NCBI RefSeq assembly: GCF_000305775.1
Contig: NC_018866.1
Span: 2,747,001 to 2,811,000, forward strand
Length of the DNA: 64,000 nucleotides
Direction of reading: 5' to 3'
DNA from: Dehalobacter sp. DCA
GTDB lineage: Bacteria; Bacillota; Desulfitobacteriia; Desulfitobacteriales; Syntrophobotulaceae
A program made the translations under genes and the position numbers. The notes under the pieces were generated by a model. It was not told where the DNA came from. It saw nothing but the letters and a program-made list of their open reading frames with translations, and searched no databases. Positions within the stretch are counted from its first letter, which is position 1, and each line of letters starts with the position of its first letter. Below are positions 1 through 8,050 of this stretch, in pieces.

Positions 1-680
1 AATTTTTCGTGATCTTCACCGAAATAATAGCGAACGGTCAGATAAGCTAGCGTCATCACAGTAAATATCCCGAAGAAATTCGGGTTGTCAAAGGTACCCT
101 GCACCCTGGCCGGATTGCCGACCAAAAGCAGCTGCCAATGCTGCTGGTCAAAATAGGGCGACAGCCAGGTATTCATATTCAGCACGTTGAAATGCTGTCC
201 CCAGCCGAAAATAATCAGAAAAGCTAGGCCTCCGAGGAAAGCCTTGCCCAGGAAGTCAAATTCCTCTGTACGCAGATTGATGGATAAGGCCAGCGTTACG
301 GCCAGATAATATTTGCAGAATGTCACCAGTTCCATGACATCCCGGAGACCGTAATAACCTGCTCCTTTGATGATCACGCCATAGATGTTGGAAATGGCGT
401 AGGAGAATACGAGTAAAACAAAAATCAGCAGAATCCACTTATGTTCTTGTTTGCGTTTTAACAACTGCTGTTTTTCTTCGGGACTGAAGCGGAATCCTTT
501 CGCTGCAAACAGCAGGATGTTCAGGCCAAAGACACCGAAGAGCAGCAGCTCGTCCAATCGAATATTTGGAAGAGAAGGATGAATAGGAAATGAAGGCAGG
601 ATCATTGCTGAAAGCATGGCCATTGCTAAAATAAAAAGCCTGGTTTCATTCCTTCTCGTAATGCCGTTATTCCAAAACAT
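1..680 (-). CDS. O-antigen ligase/polymerase-like membrane protein, N-terminal part
   Basis: The reading frame opens with ATG at 678-680 behind a strong AGGAGG and runs off the left edge, so only about 226 N-terminal residues are present. The visible part has several hydrophobic segments: one near residues 10-25, a Leu-rich one near 35-55, and others further on. It ends near an NPNFFG motif, a short sequence typical of the Wzy_C/O-antigen ligase family (WaaL, Wzy), which joins or polymerises lipid-linked glycans on the outer face of the membrane. It is the last visible gene of the nucleotide-sugar operon, which fits export or ligation of the glycan made by its neighbours. Ligase and polymerase cannot be told apart without the C-terminal half. 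Confidence 0.72.
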   Translation of the reverse strand, partial: MFWNNGITRRNETRLFILAMAMLSAMILPSFPIHPSLPNIRLDELLLFGVFGLNILLFAAKGFRFSPEEKQQLLKRKQEHKWILLIFVLLVFSYAISNIYGVIIKGAGYYGLRDVMELVTFCKYYLAVTLALSINLRTEEFDFLGKAFLGGLAFLIIFGWGQHFNVLNMNTWLSPYFDQQHWQLLLVGNPARVQGTFDNPNFFGIFTVMTLAYLTVRYYFGEDHEK

Positions 681-716
681 TGTGCCTCCTGTTAAATTGT
701 ACTCTTTTTGGGGCTG

Positions 717-822
717 GTCTGTAAGCCACAATACCGCTTTTCGGCTGTTGTGCCATCCATGGCACAAACAGCCGCGCTGCGCACTCCATGCTCCGCTCAC
801 AGCGGAACTGTGGCTTACAGAC
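717..822. repeat. 106-bp folded intergenic repeat, copy A
   Basis: The outer arms 717-730 and 809-822 are a perfect 14-bp inverted repeat. Inside lie a 33-nt hairpin (742-774) whose tip contains CATCCATGG, and a small hairpin (793-797 with 801-805). The same layout, with the same inner-hairpin length but different stem sequence, occurs at 18954-19060. It lies between the aminotransferase and ligase genes, inside the operon. Confidence 0.8.
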
Positions 823-860
823 TGATTATAAGTTTATTACGCTAAGTCTGCATGCCAGTT

Positions 861-1979
861 TTAGCTAGGTATTAAACAATCGTTGATAACATGTACGATT
901 TCTTCCTGCTGCTGCGAGGTCAGTTCGGGATAACACGGGATCGCCAGTGCATGTTCGCTGGCCTTTTCGGCCTCAGGGAAATCACCGGCCTTATAGCCCA
1001 AATACGCGAAAGCTTTCTGCAGATGGAGCGGAAGCGGATAATAGACCGCTGAAGCAATGCCTGCTTCCTTCAATTTCTCCATGACTTTTTCTCTCTGCTG
1101 GACTCTCATGACATACAGATGGAACACCTGATAGGCTTCCGGGTCTCTGCCGGGAAGGATCAGTTTCTCCTGATCTGCCAACGGTTTAAGCAGGCTGTCG
1201 TAGAGTTCGGCTTTTTGCCTGCGGGCTTTGTTCCATTTATCCAGATACTGAAACTTGACGCGGAGAATAGCAGCCTGGATCTCGTCCAGCCTGCTGTTAT
1301 AGCCAATCTCTTCATGGAAATATTTTGTCTTGGAACCATGGAAACGGAACAGTCTGACCTTTTCCGCAATTTCATCGCAGTTGGTCACCACCATGCCGCC
1401 ATCACCATAGCCGCCGAGGTTCTTGGTCGGGAAAAAGCTAAACGTTCCAGCTGTTCCGCAAGCTCCGGCTCTTTTGCCCTTAAATTCGGCACCAATCGCC
1501 TGGGCTGCATCCTCTATAATCTTAAGCTCATATTTTTGGGCCAGGTCCATGACCTTATCCATATTGACCATCTGGCCAAAAATATGAACAGGAATAATCG
1601 CCTTTGTCCTGGAGGTAATTTTACTTTCCAATTGGTCAATATCCATATTCAGCGTGACCGGATCAATATCTACGAATACAGGTGTTGCCCCGAGACTCGC
1701 AACTGCCTCTGCCGAAGCAAAAAAAGTAAACGGCGTCGTGATGACTTCATCACCCTGTGCAATGCCGCAGGCTTTGAGAGCCAGTACAAGTGCATCCGTA
1801 CCATTGGCAACAGCAACAGCGTGCTTTGTCCCGCAGTACGCTGCTGTTTTTTCCTCCATTGCTTTCACATTCGGTCCGAGAATGAAATGACAGGAGTCCA
1901 GAACCCCGAGTACCGCCTGATCAATCTCTTCTTTTATCGATAAGTACTGCGCCTTTAAATCCAAAAGTGGAATTGACAC
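861..1979 (-). CDS. wbpE: DegT/DnrJ/EryC1/StrS family sugar aminotransferase (WbpE-like)
   Basis: This is a PLP-dependent aminotransferase acting on a nucleotide-linked keto sugar. The family signature is clear: it starts near IPLLDLKAQY, has the N-terminal HFILGPNV segment, a nucleotide-binding VANGTDAL region, and the PLP-binding lysine in FFPTKNLGG at about residue 186. In the WbpA-B-E-D pathway this step adds the 3-amino group to UDP-3-keto-GlcNAc-uronate, and the adjacent oxidoreductase and N-acetyltransferase support that role. The length of about 372 residues is normal. An ATG two codons upstream (1985) sits directly against the AGGGAGG, while the GTG at 1979 has a 6-nt spacing, so GTG is preferred. 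Some family members are dehydratases, but the retained lysine argues for transamination. Confidence 0.85.
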   Translation of the reverse strand: MSIPLLDLKAQYLSIKEEIDQAVLGVLDSCHFILGPNVKAMEEKTAAYCGTKHAVAVANGTDALVLALKACGIAQGDEVITTPFTFFASAEAVASLGATPVFVDIDPVTLNMDIDQLESKITSRTKAIIPVHIFGQMVNMDKVMDLAQKYELKIIEDAAQAIGAEFKGKRAGACGTAGTFSFFPTKNLGGYGDGGMVVTNCDEIAEKVRLFRFHGSKTKYFHEEIGYNSRLDEIQAAILRVKFQYLDKWNKARRQKAELYDSLLKPLADQEKLILPGRDPEAYQVFHLYVMRVQQREKVMEKLKEAGIASAVYYPLPLHLQKAFAYLGYKAGDFPEAEKASEHALAIPCYPELTSQQQEEIVHVINDCLIPS

Positions 1980-2043
1980 ATGCATCCTCCCTTTCTGACG
2001 GCCCCGGATGGCCTAATGTCGAACAAAGATCCTATGAATACAA

Positions 2044-2140
2044 ATTGTCTTGTTTAGAGTTCATCATACCGTGTTGTAAGCGTTGGATAGCGTTGGCACT
2101 TCGCTTATTCCATGGATGGCATGGAGCAACTGCAGACAAT
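2044..2140. repeat. possible diverged copy of the folded intergenic repeat
   Basis: In the 236-bp gap between wbpE and wbpD, short arms ATTGTCT (2044-2050) and AGACAAT (2134-2140) enclose a segment with the CCATGGATGG core found in the other copies. The rest has drifted and no clean inner stem is visible. Assignment to the family is tentative. Confidence 0.4.
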
Positions 2141-2221
2141 ATATTTAGGGTACACCCTGCACGAGTTAATTTCAAGAATTAATATCATTGTTTATCCTGG
2201 TAGGTCTCGGTAATACATTAG

Positions 2222-3082
2222 CTAGATCAGCTCATCTTCCGGGACATCCCGGACGGCTTTGGCAGGAAATCCTTTGTAGACCTTCCCGGCAACTGTATCT
2301 TTTGTAATGAGCGAACCTGCCGCGACAAATGTCTCTTCCGCGACTTCGATGCCCGGAAGCAGGATTGCTCCTCCTCCGATCCGCGCTGCCCTGCGGATTA
2401 CGGCTCCCTTGATATGTTTAAAACGTTTTTCGGTCCGCCCCATATAATTGTCATTCGTCGTTGTCACCATCGGCGCAATGAAGACATTTTCTTCAATCTC
2501 CATATATGCGGTAATGTAGGAGCCTGTCTGGATCTTCGTAAAAGATCCGATCCTGGTATTATTTTCGACAGCACTGCCGCTGCCGACAACGACTTTCTCA
2601 CCAAGCGTGCAACGTTCCCGGACCAAGGCCCTGTCTCCGATAAAGACCCCGTCGCCGAGCTCTGTACCGGAGTAGATCACTGATGAGCAGCCAATGGTAC
2701 ACTTTTTGCCAACTTTAAGCGGCGGCAGGTTTTCCGTGTTTTTGACCGTACTGGTTGCTGCTGCGCGCGGCGGACGCCCTACGGCGGAATTGCTGCCGAT
2801 AAACGTACCTTCTCCAATCACCGTCCCCGGATATACCACGGTATGATCCCCTGCGGTAACCCCGGCTTCCAAAACTGCCTGATTTCCCAAGGTGACATGG
2901 CATCCAAGTTTAACATCTTTACCAACCTTCACTCCATCCGCCAGTACACACCCCGGCTCCAGTATTGCCCCGTCTTCAATCACGACATTCTCCCCTATTA
3001 CGCAAAAAGGAGCGATACTTACCTGTTTCCCAATCATAGCGCTAGCCGCGATAACCGCTCCGGAATGAATTTCAGCTGCCAA
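2222..3082 (-). CDS. wbpD: Left-handed beta-helix N-acetyltransferase (WbpD-like)
   Basis: The 286-residue protein is built largely of hexapeptide repeats ([LIV]-G-x4) from about residue 10 to 260, as in trimeric left-handed beta-helix acyltransferases. The C-terminal third (FIAPMVTTTNDNYMGRTEKRFK, then AARIGGGAILLPG and FVAAGSLITKD) resembles WbpD/WlbB enzymes, which use acetyl-CoA to acetylate the 3-amino group of UDP-GlcNAc(3NH2)A. The long N-terminal helix section is bigger than in WbpD itself, so the protein may carry two helix modules. The start is TTG (3080-3082), preceded by AAGGG at suitable spacing. It lies between a small unknown gene and the aminotransferase, consistent with consecutive steps of one pathway. 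Confidence 0.78.
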   Translation of the reverse strand: MAAEIHSGAVIAASAMIGKQVSIAPFCVIGENVVIEDGAILEPGCVLADGVKVGKDVKLGCHVTLGNQAVLEAGVTAGDHTVVYPGTVIGEGTFIGSNSAVGRPPRAAATSTVKNTENLPPLKVGKKCTIGCSSVIYSGTELGDGVFIGDRALVRERCTLGEKVVVGSGSAVENNTRIGSFTKIQTGSYITAYMEIEENVFIAPMVTTTNDNYMGRTEKRFKHIKGAVIRRAARIGGGAILLPGIEVAEETFVAAGSLITKDTVAGKVYKGFPAKAVRDVPEDELI

Positions 3083-3220
3083 ATCAAACCCTTCTTTCTA
3101 TACAATTTAATTTATCAATATTCTAAGAACAAGCTATCACTAAGAATACTTAGCTTGCACCAAGCCTTAGTTTCCTTTAGATGTATTAATAAGTACTTAT
3201 ACTTTCTGATACAAATAAAC

Positions 3221-3246
3221 GAGGATGTTTTGCCATAAACATCCTC
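3221..3246 (-). terminator. hairpin downstream of the 80-residue gene
   Basis: GAGGATGTTT (3221-3230) and AAACATCCTC (3237-3246) form a perfect 10-bp stem with a 6-nt loop. On the minus strand it is followed by GTTTATTTG, a weak U-rich tail. It lies between the unknown gene and wbpD, so wbpD may partly depend on read-through or on its own promoter. Confidence 0.6.
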
Positions 3247-3279
3247 ACATGTAGTGACTTTCACCTTGATAAATAACAT

Positions 3280-3522
3280 TTACATAGGGAAAGTTTCATT
3301 CCGTTCCCAGGATTCTACGATCCGGACTGCCTGATAATAGTCAAAGCCTTTGCCTAACAGGTAAGCAATAAGGGCTGTTTCCATAACACCGTGTCTAACA
3401 TTCACAGTCCCCGCTTCTCTCATTCCATGCCTGACGGCAAGCTCGACCTGCATCATTGTCTGGTGATAATCCGGCATCATCGAATATGTTCCCGGTCCCG
3501 GTCCATCATAAGGAGGTCTCAT
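3280..3522 (-). CDS. small uncharacterised protein, 80 residues
   Basis: I do not recognise this protein. It has a very good ribosome binding site (AAAGGAGA, 7 nt before ATG 3522), which makes a real gene likely. The N-terminus is rich in Pro, Gly and Tyr (MRPPYDGPGPGTYSM), followed by a helical, Met- and His-rich stretch and a C-terminal segment containing YYQAVRIVESWERNE. There is no signal peptide or membrane segment. It sits inside the nucleotide-sugar operon between the oxidoreductase and the acetyltransferase and is followed by a terminator-like hairpin. It could be a small accessory protein of the pathway, but nothing in the sequence shows a function. Confidence 0.7.
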   Translation of the reverse strand: MRPPYDGPGPGTYSMMPDYHQTMMQVELAVRHGMREAGTVNVRHGVMETALIAYLLGKGFDYYQAVRIVESWERNETFPM

Positions 3523-3595
3523 TTTTCTGTCTCCTTTCCGGTTTTAGTGTACTATACAAATATGTACCAACCGGAAAGGAAGTGCATGGCTTTTT

Positions 3596-4639
3596 TTAAT
3601 CTTCAATTAACGGAAGTTTAACCGGTACCCCGGTTTCCTGGCATTTATAGATGGATAAAATGATTTCAAGTGCCTTCCGTCCCTCTTCACCAGGAACTGC
3701 CGGAATCCCGCCGGTCCTGACTGCTTGGATCATATCCTCAATGATTTCCCGGTGGCCAAATCCGTACACGTCAGGCGGATCGGTCTCCTGGGCAGCGAAT
3801 ATCTGCTGTTTTTCAGCTTCGCTGCCTGGAAATTCCCATACTTCGACGCGGTTCACTGCAATCCCGCCGATCACAGCTGAGCCTGTTTCCCCAAAAACGT
3901 TCAGCGTTTCCTCGATATTCTTTGGATAAATCGTGGAAGCAGCCTCAATCAGCCCGATTGCGCCGTTCTTAAACTTCAGTACCGCTCCGGCGACATCTTC
4001 CATTTCAATATTTCTTAACGCGGTATGGGTATAGCCAAAAACGGATTCCACAGGACCAAACATCCATTGTAATAAATCAATGTTATGAATGGACTGATTC
4101 ATCAGGACGCCGCCATCCTGCAGTTTGGTCCCTCTCCAAGGTGCCTGCAGATAATAGTCCATGCCCCGGTTCCAGCGGACTGTCGCCTGACCGTGTGTCA
4201 GTTTCCCAAAACGTCCTGCTTCCAAAGCGTTTTTCAGTAATTTAATTGATTTGTTAAAACGATTCTGGTGAATGACCGCCAGTTTGACGCCGTTCTCCCT
4301 GCAGGTCCGGATCAGCAGATCTGCTTCGCGGAGCGTCATAGACATGGGCTTCTCAACCATCACATGTTTGCCGGCCCTGGCCGCTGCAATCCCGATCTCC
4401 GCATGGCTTCCGCTCGGGGTTGCGATCGTGACAATATCGATATCTTCTCTCTTCAAAAGATCGTGATAATCCAGATACGGCTGCGCCTTGTACTTGCTGG
4501 CAAAATCTTCAGCCCTTTCCGGCACAATGTCACAGACAGCCGCCAACTCTGCGCCGGGGATAGCTATAATTGATTCCGTATGTTTCGGGGCAATTCTTCC
4601 GCATCCGATTACGCCAAATACTATTTTGTCTTCTGTCAA
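3596..4639 (-). CDS. wbpB: Gfo/Idh/MocA family oxidoreductase (WbpB-like)
   Basis: This is a NAD(P)-dependent sugar oxidoreductase. The Rossmann motif GVIGCGRIAPKH lies at the N-terminus, the EKPMSMT motif with the family's conserved lysine near residue 95, and a C-terminal substrate domain follows. In the WbpA-B-E-D route this enzyme oxidises C3 of UDP-GlcNAc-uronate, giving the ketone that the DegT enzyme aminates. Neighbouring homologues of the other steps support this role. The candidate GTG start at 4648 is only one base from the GGAG, while TTG at 4639 has a spacing of 10 nt, so TTG is chosen with moderate confidence. The length of about 347 residues is normal for the family. Confidence 0.82.
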   Translation of the reverse strand: MTEDKIVFGVIGCGRIAPKHTESIIAIPGAELAAVCDIVPERAEDFASKYKAQPYLDYHDLLKREDIDIVTIATPSGSHAEIGIAAARAGKHVMVEKPMSMTLREADLLIRTCRENGVKLAVIHQNRFNKSIKLLKNALEAGRFGKLTHGQATVRWNRGMDYYLQAPWRGTKLQDGGVLMNQSIHNIDLLQWMFGPVESVFGYTHTALRNIEMEDVAGAVLKFKNGAIGLIEAASTIYPKNIEETLNVFGETGSAVIGGIAVNRVEVWEFPGSEAEKQQIFAAQETDPPDVYGFGHREIIEDMIQAVRTGGIPAVPGEEGRKALEIILSIYKCQETGVPVKLPLIED

Positions 4640-4679
4640 AAATTCCACTCTCCAATCATGGGGACAGGGCTTCTTTTAC

Positions 4680-6035
4680 TTAGATCTTGAATATTTTTTC
4701 ACGCATCTGCCGCACGTCTTTGGTCGCATTGCGCGTATCAACGACTAACGGCGCATATTGGACGATTTGTTCGTAGTCGATAGTACTGTGGTCAGTAATA
4801 ATTAAGACGCAGTCAGCCTCCTGCAATACATCCGGGGTTAGCGCGATGCTTTCCAGATGCATGGTGCTGCCGCCATGTGGCTCAATGACCGGTACGTAGG
4901 GGTCATGGTAGCTTAAAACGGCGCCTTCCTTGCGCAGGAGTTCCATAATGATCAGGGCCGGTGATTCACGGACATCCTCAATATCCTTTTTATAGGCGAC
5001 ACCTACGACCAGGAGTTTGGCATCTTTAACGCTCTTATTCAGGGAATTTAAAGCCCGGTATACTTTATTGACGACATAAGAAGAGACTTCAACATTGATC
5101 TCGCCGGCCAGTTCAATAAAGCGGGTATGGAAGTCATACTCTCTGGCTTTCCAGGTAAGGTAGAACGGATCAATCGGAATGCAGTGGCCGCCAACACCCG
5201 GTCCCGGATAAAACGTATGGATACCAAAAGGTTTCGTTGAAGCAGCCTCGACGATCTCCCAAACATCAAGCCCCATCCGGTCGCATAACAGCATCATTTC
5301 ATTTACGAGTGCGATATTGACTGCGCGGTAGGTATTTTCAAATACTTTGGTGAGTTCGGCTGCAGCCGGTGAGCTGACCGGTACGACATTCACAATGGTC
5401 TGTGCATATAAGGTATAAGCAATCTCCAGGCAGTAAGGCGTTACGCCGCCGACAACTTTGGAGGTGTTCTTCGTTGAAAAACGCTTGTTGCCGGGGTCAA
5501 CTCTTTCCGGCGAGAAGGCCAGGAAAAAGTCTATCCCGACTTTAAGCCCCGACTGTTCCAGAATCGGCAGGATCACTTCCTGCGTGGTTCCAGGATATGT
5601 CGTGCTCTCAAGTGTGATAAGCTGCCCCTGACGAATGGTTTTTCCGACTTCCTCAGCGGAAGCTTTCATATAGGAAATATCCGGATCCCTGGTAATGGTC
5701 AGCGGTGTCGGTACACAAATGATCACCACATCACAGTCAGCAAGCTTGGCAAAATCAGTGGTTGCCTGAAGGATCTTTTTATCGACAAGTTCTTTAAGCT
5801 CCTCGTCCTTGACATCTCCGATATAATTTTCTCCGGCTGATACCATGGCAACTTTCTCGGCATTAATATCAAATCCGAGAACCGGGAAACCAACCTTACC
5901 TTTCTCAACTGCCAGTGGCAGGCCAACGTAACCAAGACCGATCACGCCGATCCGGGCGGTATGGTTTTCAATTTTCTTTTTAAGTTCCAGGGCAACAGGA
6001 TGATTCTGCGTAATGACATTTTTAACTTCCAGCAT
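4680..6035 (-). CDS. wbpA: UDP-N-acetylglucosamine 6-dehydrogenase / nucleotide-sugar dehydrogenase (WbpA-like)
   Basis: A member of the UDP-glucose/GDP-mannose dehydrogenase family, which oxidises C6 of a nucleotide sugar to a carboxylate in two NAD-dependent steps. It has the N-terminal GVIGLGYVGLPLA Rossmann motif, the central dimerisation domain with FSPERVDPGN and KVVGG, the catalytic cysteine in GGHCIPIDP at about residue 283, and the C-terminal UDP-binding domain with KKDIEDVRESP. At 451 residues the length is typical. The gene context (Gfo/Idh oxidoreductase, aminotransferase, acetyltransferase) favours UDP-GlcNAc over UDP-glucose as substrate. ATG 6035 follows TAAGGAGG at 8 nt. It is the second gene of the operon, 42 bp after the dehydratase-like gene. 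Confidence 0.88.
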   Translation of the reverse strand: MLEVKNVITQNHPVALELKKKIENHTARIGVIGLGYVGLPLAVEKGKVGFPVLGFDINAEKVAMVSAGENYIGDVKDEELKELVDKKILQATTDFAKLADCDVVIICVPTPLTITRDPDISYMKASAEEVGKTIRQGQLITLESTTYPGTTQEVILPILEQSGLKVGIDFFLAFSPERVDPGNKRFSTKNTSKVVGGVTPYCLEIAYTLYAQTIVNVVPVSSPAAAELTKVFENTYRAVNIALVNEMMLLCDRMGLDVWEIVEAASTKPFGIHTFYPGPGVGGHCIPIDPFYLTWKAREYDFHTRFIELAGEINVEVSSYVVNKVYRALNSLNKSVKDAKLLVVGVAYKKDIEDVRESPALIIMELLRKEGAVLSYHDPYVPVIEPHGGSTMHLESIALTPDVLQEADCVLIITDHSTIDYEQIVQYAPLVVDTRNATKDVRQMREKIFKI

Positions 6036-6077
6036 AGAAGTTCCTCCTTATATCTGTGGTGCAAGCGTTCATGATGG

Positions 6078-7931
6078 TCAGGACTGCGCTGCCTGAGTAT
6101 TAATGGTCTTCCCAAAGTCAGGAAGAAGCGTCCTGATGGAAGTGTTGATTTCCTCCCTGTCCATATAGCTGCCACGTTCGCGTATTTTCTGCACCAGTCC
6201 TTCAATCGCCTCATGATCAATATGGTTGGGCCTTGCTACGAAAATACGTTTATGTTTCGTTGCTGTCGTTCCTTCTTCCGAAGTCAGAATTTCTTCAAAA
6301 AGTTTCTCACCCGGTCTCACGCCGGTAAACTCAATCTGAATATCTTTACCCGGTTCAAAACCTGATAAACGGATAAGGTCCTTGGCCAGATCAACGATCT
6401 TCACAGGCTTGCCCATATCAAGAATAAAAATTTCTCCGCCTGAGGCCATCGCGCCGGCCTGAATGACCAGTTGGCTTGCTTCGGGGATAGTCATAAAGTA
6501 ACGGGTCATCCTAGGATCCGTTACCGTTACCGGTCCCCCCGCCATAATCTGCTTTTTAAATGTCGGGATGACGCTTCCGCGGCTTCCGAGAACATTGCCG
6601 AAGCGAACGGCGACAAACTTGGTCTCAGATCTCTTGTCATAGTCCTGGATGACCATCTCGGCCATCCTTTTAGATGCACCCATGATACTGGTAGGGTTGA
6701 CCGCCTTATCCGTGGAGATCAGTACAAACGTCCTGACTCCGTTTTTGTCGGCCGCTGCAGCCAGATTGCTCGTGCCCATAACATTATTTTTCAATGCTTC
6801 CTCAGGATTTACCTCCATCAGCGGCACATGCTTGTGCGCGGCTGCATGGAAAACCACGTAAGGCTTGTACTTTTCAAAAACAAGGTTAACCTTACCGGCG
6901 TCCTTAATATCAAAAATCTCCGTCACTATCGGGGAATTCTTCAGTTCCTGTTCAATATCAAAAATACAGTTTTCTCCGTGACCAGCCAGAATAAGCTTAG
7001 AGGGGAAAAACTTGACAATCTGCCTGCAAAGTTCCGATCCGATGGAGCCTCCGGCACCGGTCACCAGGACAACCTGGTTTTTCAGGTAGCCTGCCACCTC
7101 TTCCAGATCCACCGATACCTGTTCACGTCCCAGCAGGTCTTCGACCTGTACTTCCCTTAAAGAACTCACCGTAATCTTGCCGCTCAGGATGTCGTATACG
7201 CCGGGCATAATCTTTAAGACCGCCCGGGTCTCCTTGCATATTTCCACGATCTCCCTGACAGTCTCTCCATCGGCAGAAGGGATCGCGATGATAATCTCGT
7301 CAACAGCATAGTCCTCAACAATCCGCCGGATGTCGTCACGGGAACCCAACACCGGAAATCCTTGAACATGAAGATTAATTTTGCTTTTGCTGTCGTCAAT
7401 AAAACCGACGGGTACACCTTCTTGAAAATCTCTTTTCTTGAGTTCCCGTAAAGCAAGAACGCCCGCGTCACCGGCTCCGATAATGAGCACTTTTCGCTGT
7501 GATCTGTTGGATACAGCAAAAATAGCATTCTCCTGGCGCATCCTCTGACTGAACCGCAGTCCGCCGATCAAAACAATCAACATCAGCCAGAAGTAAACGC
7601 TGACCGAATGCGGAAGTCTGAGCGGGGAAATAAAATAGACCACCATGACTGTAAGCGCCGCACCGACGGTTACAGCGTAGACAATAGAAAGAAGCTCTCT
7701 GACACTGGCATATCGCCAAATATTTTTATACAACCCAAAGAAGTGAAACACCACGATGAGCACAAAAGTTGATACGATCGCGGCATTCAAATAAGTACCC
7801 AAATATTTAACAAACTCCACCTGCAAATCAGCCTCTTCGGAAAGGCGCAGGTAGAAGCTTAAAAAAAGGGCAAGATTAATCAGTATAGCATCGGTAAGCA
7901 TGAAAAATAGGGTGCGTTTGGGATGTGCCAC
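6078..7931 (-). CDS. Membrane-bound nucleoside-diphosphate-sugar 4,6-dehydratase/epimerase (CapD/PglF/WbpM-like)
   Basis: This 617-residue protein has about four N-terminal membrane helices (residues 10-115), a first Rossmann-like region with VLIIGAGDAG near residue 150, and a second SDR domain starting VTGAGGSIGSE near residue 287. The catalytic region reads STDKAVNPTSIMGASK, that is Ser, Met and Lys instead of the usual Ser-Tyr-Lys. This SMK triad is characteristic of the WbpM/PglF/FlaA1 UDP-GlcNAc 4,6-dehydratases. It would make UDP-4-keto-6-deoxy sugars at the membrane. It is the first gene of the operon. The start is GTG at 7931 with only a poor SD; an in-frame ATG ten codons on is possible but would trim the first helix. 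Confidence 0.85.
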   Translation of the reverse strand: MAHPKRTLFFMLTDAILINLALFLSFYLRLSEEADLQVEFVKYLGTYLNAAIVSTFVLIVVFHFFGLYKNIWRYASVRELLSIVYAVTVGAALTVMVVYFISPLRLPHSVSVYFWLMLIVLIGGLRFSQRMRQENAIFAVSNRSQRKVLIIGAGDAGVLALRELKKRDFQEGVPVGFIDDSKSKINLHVQGFPVLGSRDDIRRIVEDYAVDEIIIAIPSADGETVREIVEICKETRAVLKIMPGVYDILSGKITVSSLREVQVEDLLGREQVSVDLEEVAGYLKNQVVLVTGAGGSIGSELCRQIVKFFPSKLILAGHGENCIFDIEQELKNSPIVTEIFDIKDAGKVNLVFEKYKPYVVFHAAAHKHVPLMEVNPEEALKNNVMGTSNLAAAADKNGVRTFVLISTDKAVNPTSIMGASKRMAEMVIQDYDKRSETKFVAVRFGNVLGSRGSVIPTFKKQIMAGGPVTVTDPRMTRYFMTIPEASQLVIQAGAMASGGEIFILDMGKPVKIVDLAKDLIRLSGFEPGKDIQIEFTGVRPGEKLFEEILTSEEGTTATKHKRIFVARPNHIDHEAIEGLVQKIRERGSYMDREEINTSIRTLLPDFGKTINTQAAQS

Positions 7932-8014
7932 GTTATCGGTTCCGACCTTTCAGGACGTAATTCGTTTTCACCGTTTATCAGTTTACTACAGTTTTCCTCA
8001 TTTTACAATTCAAA

Positions 8015-8044
8015 GGGGGACAAAGATCCGTCTCCTTGTCCCCC
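8015..8044 (-). terminator. terminator-like hairpin after the first SLT/CWB2 gene
   Basis: GGGGGACAA (8015-8023) pairs perfectly with TTGTCCCCC (8036-8044). On the minus strand it follows the stop codon at 8051 and is trailed by TTTGAATTG. Almost the same stem occurs at 32762-32797. Confidence 0.6.
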
Positions 8045-8050
8045 CTCATG

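Noticed and set aside
1119..1943. Long plus-strand frame opposite the aminotransferase gene
   Set aside because: It is a shadow of the wbpE coding frame: no SD, no recognisable family, and the codon pattern follows the minus-strand gene.
6471..7160. 229-codon plus-strand frame opposite the dehydratase gene
   Set aside because: Shadow of the conserved SDR domain, with no features of its own.
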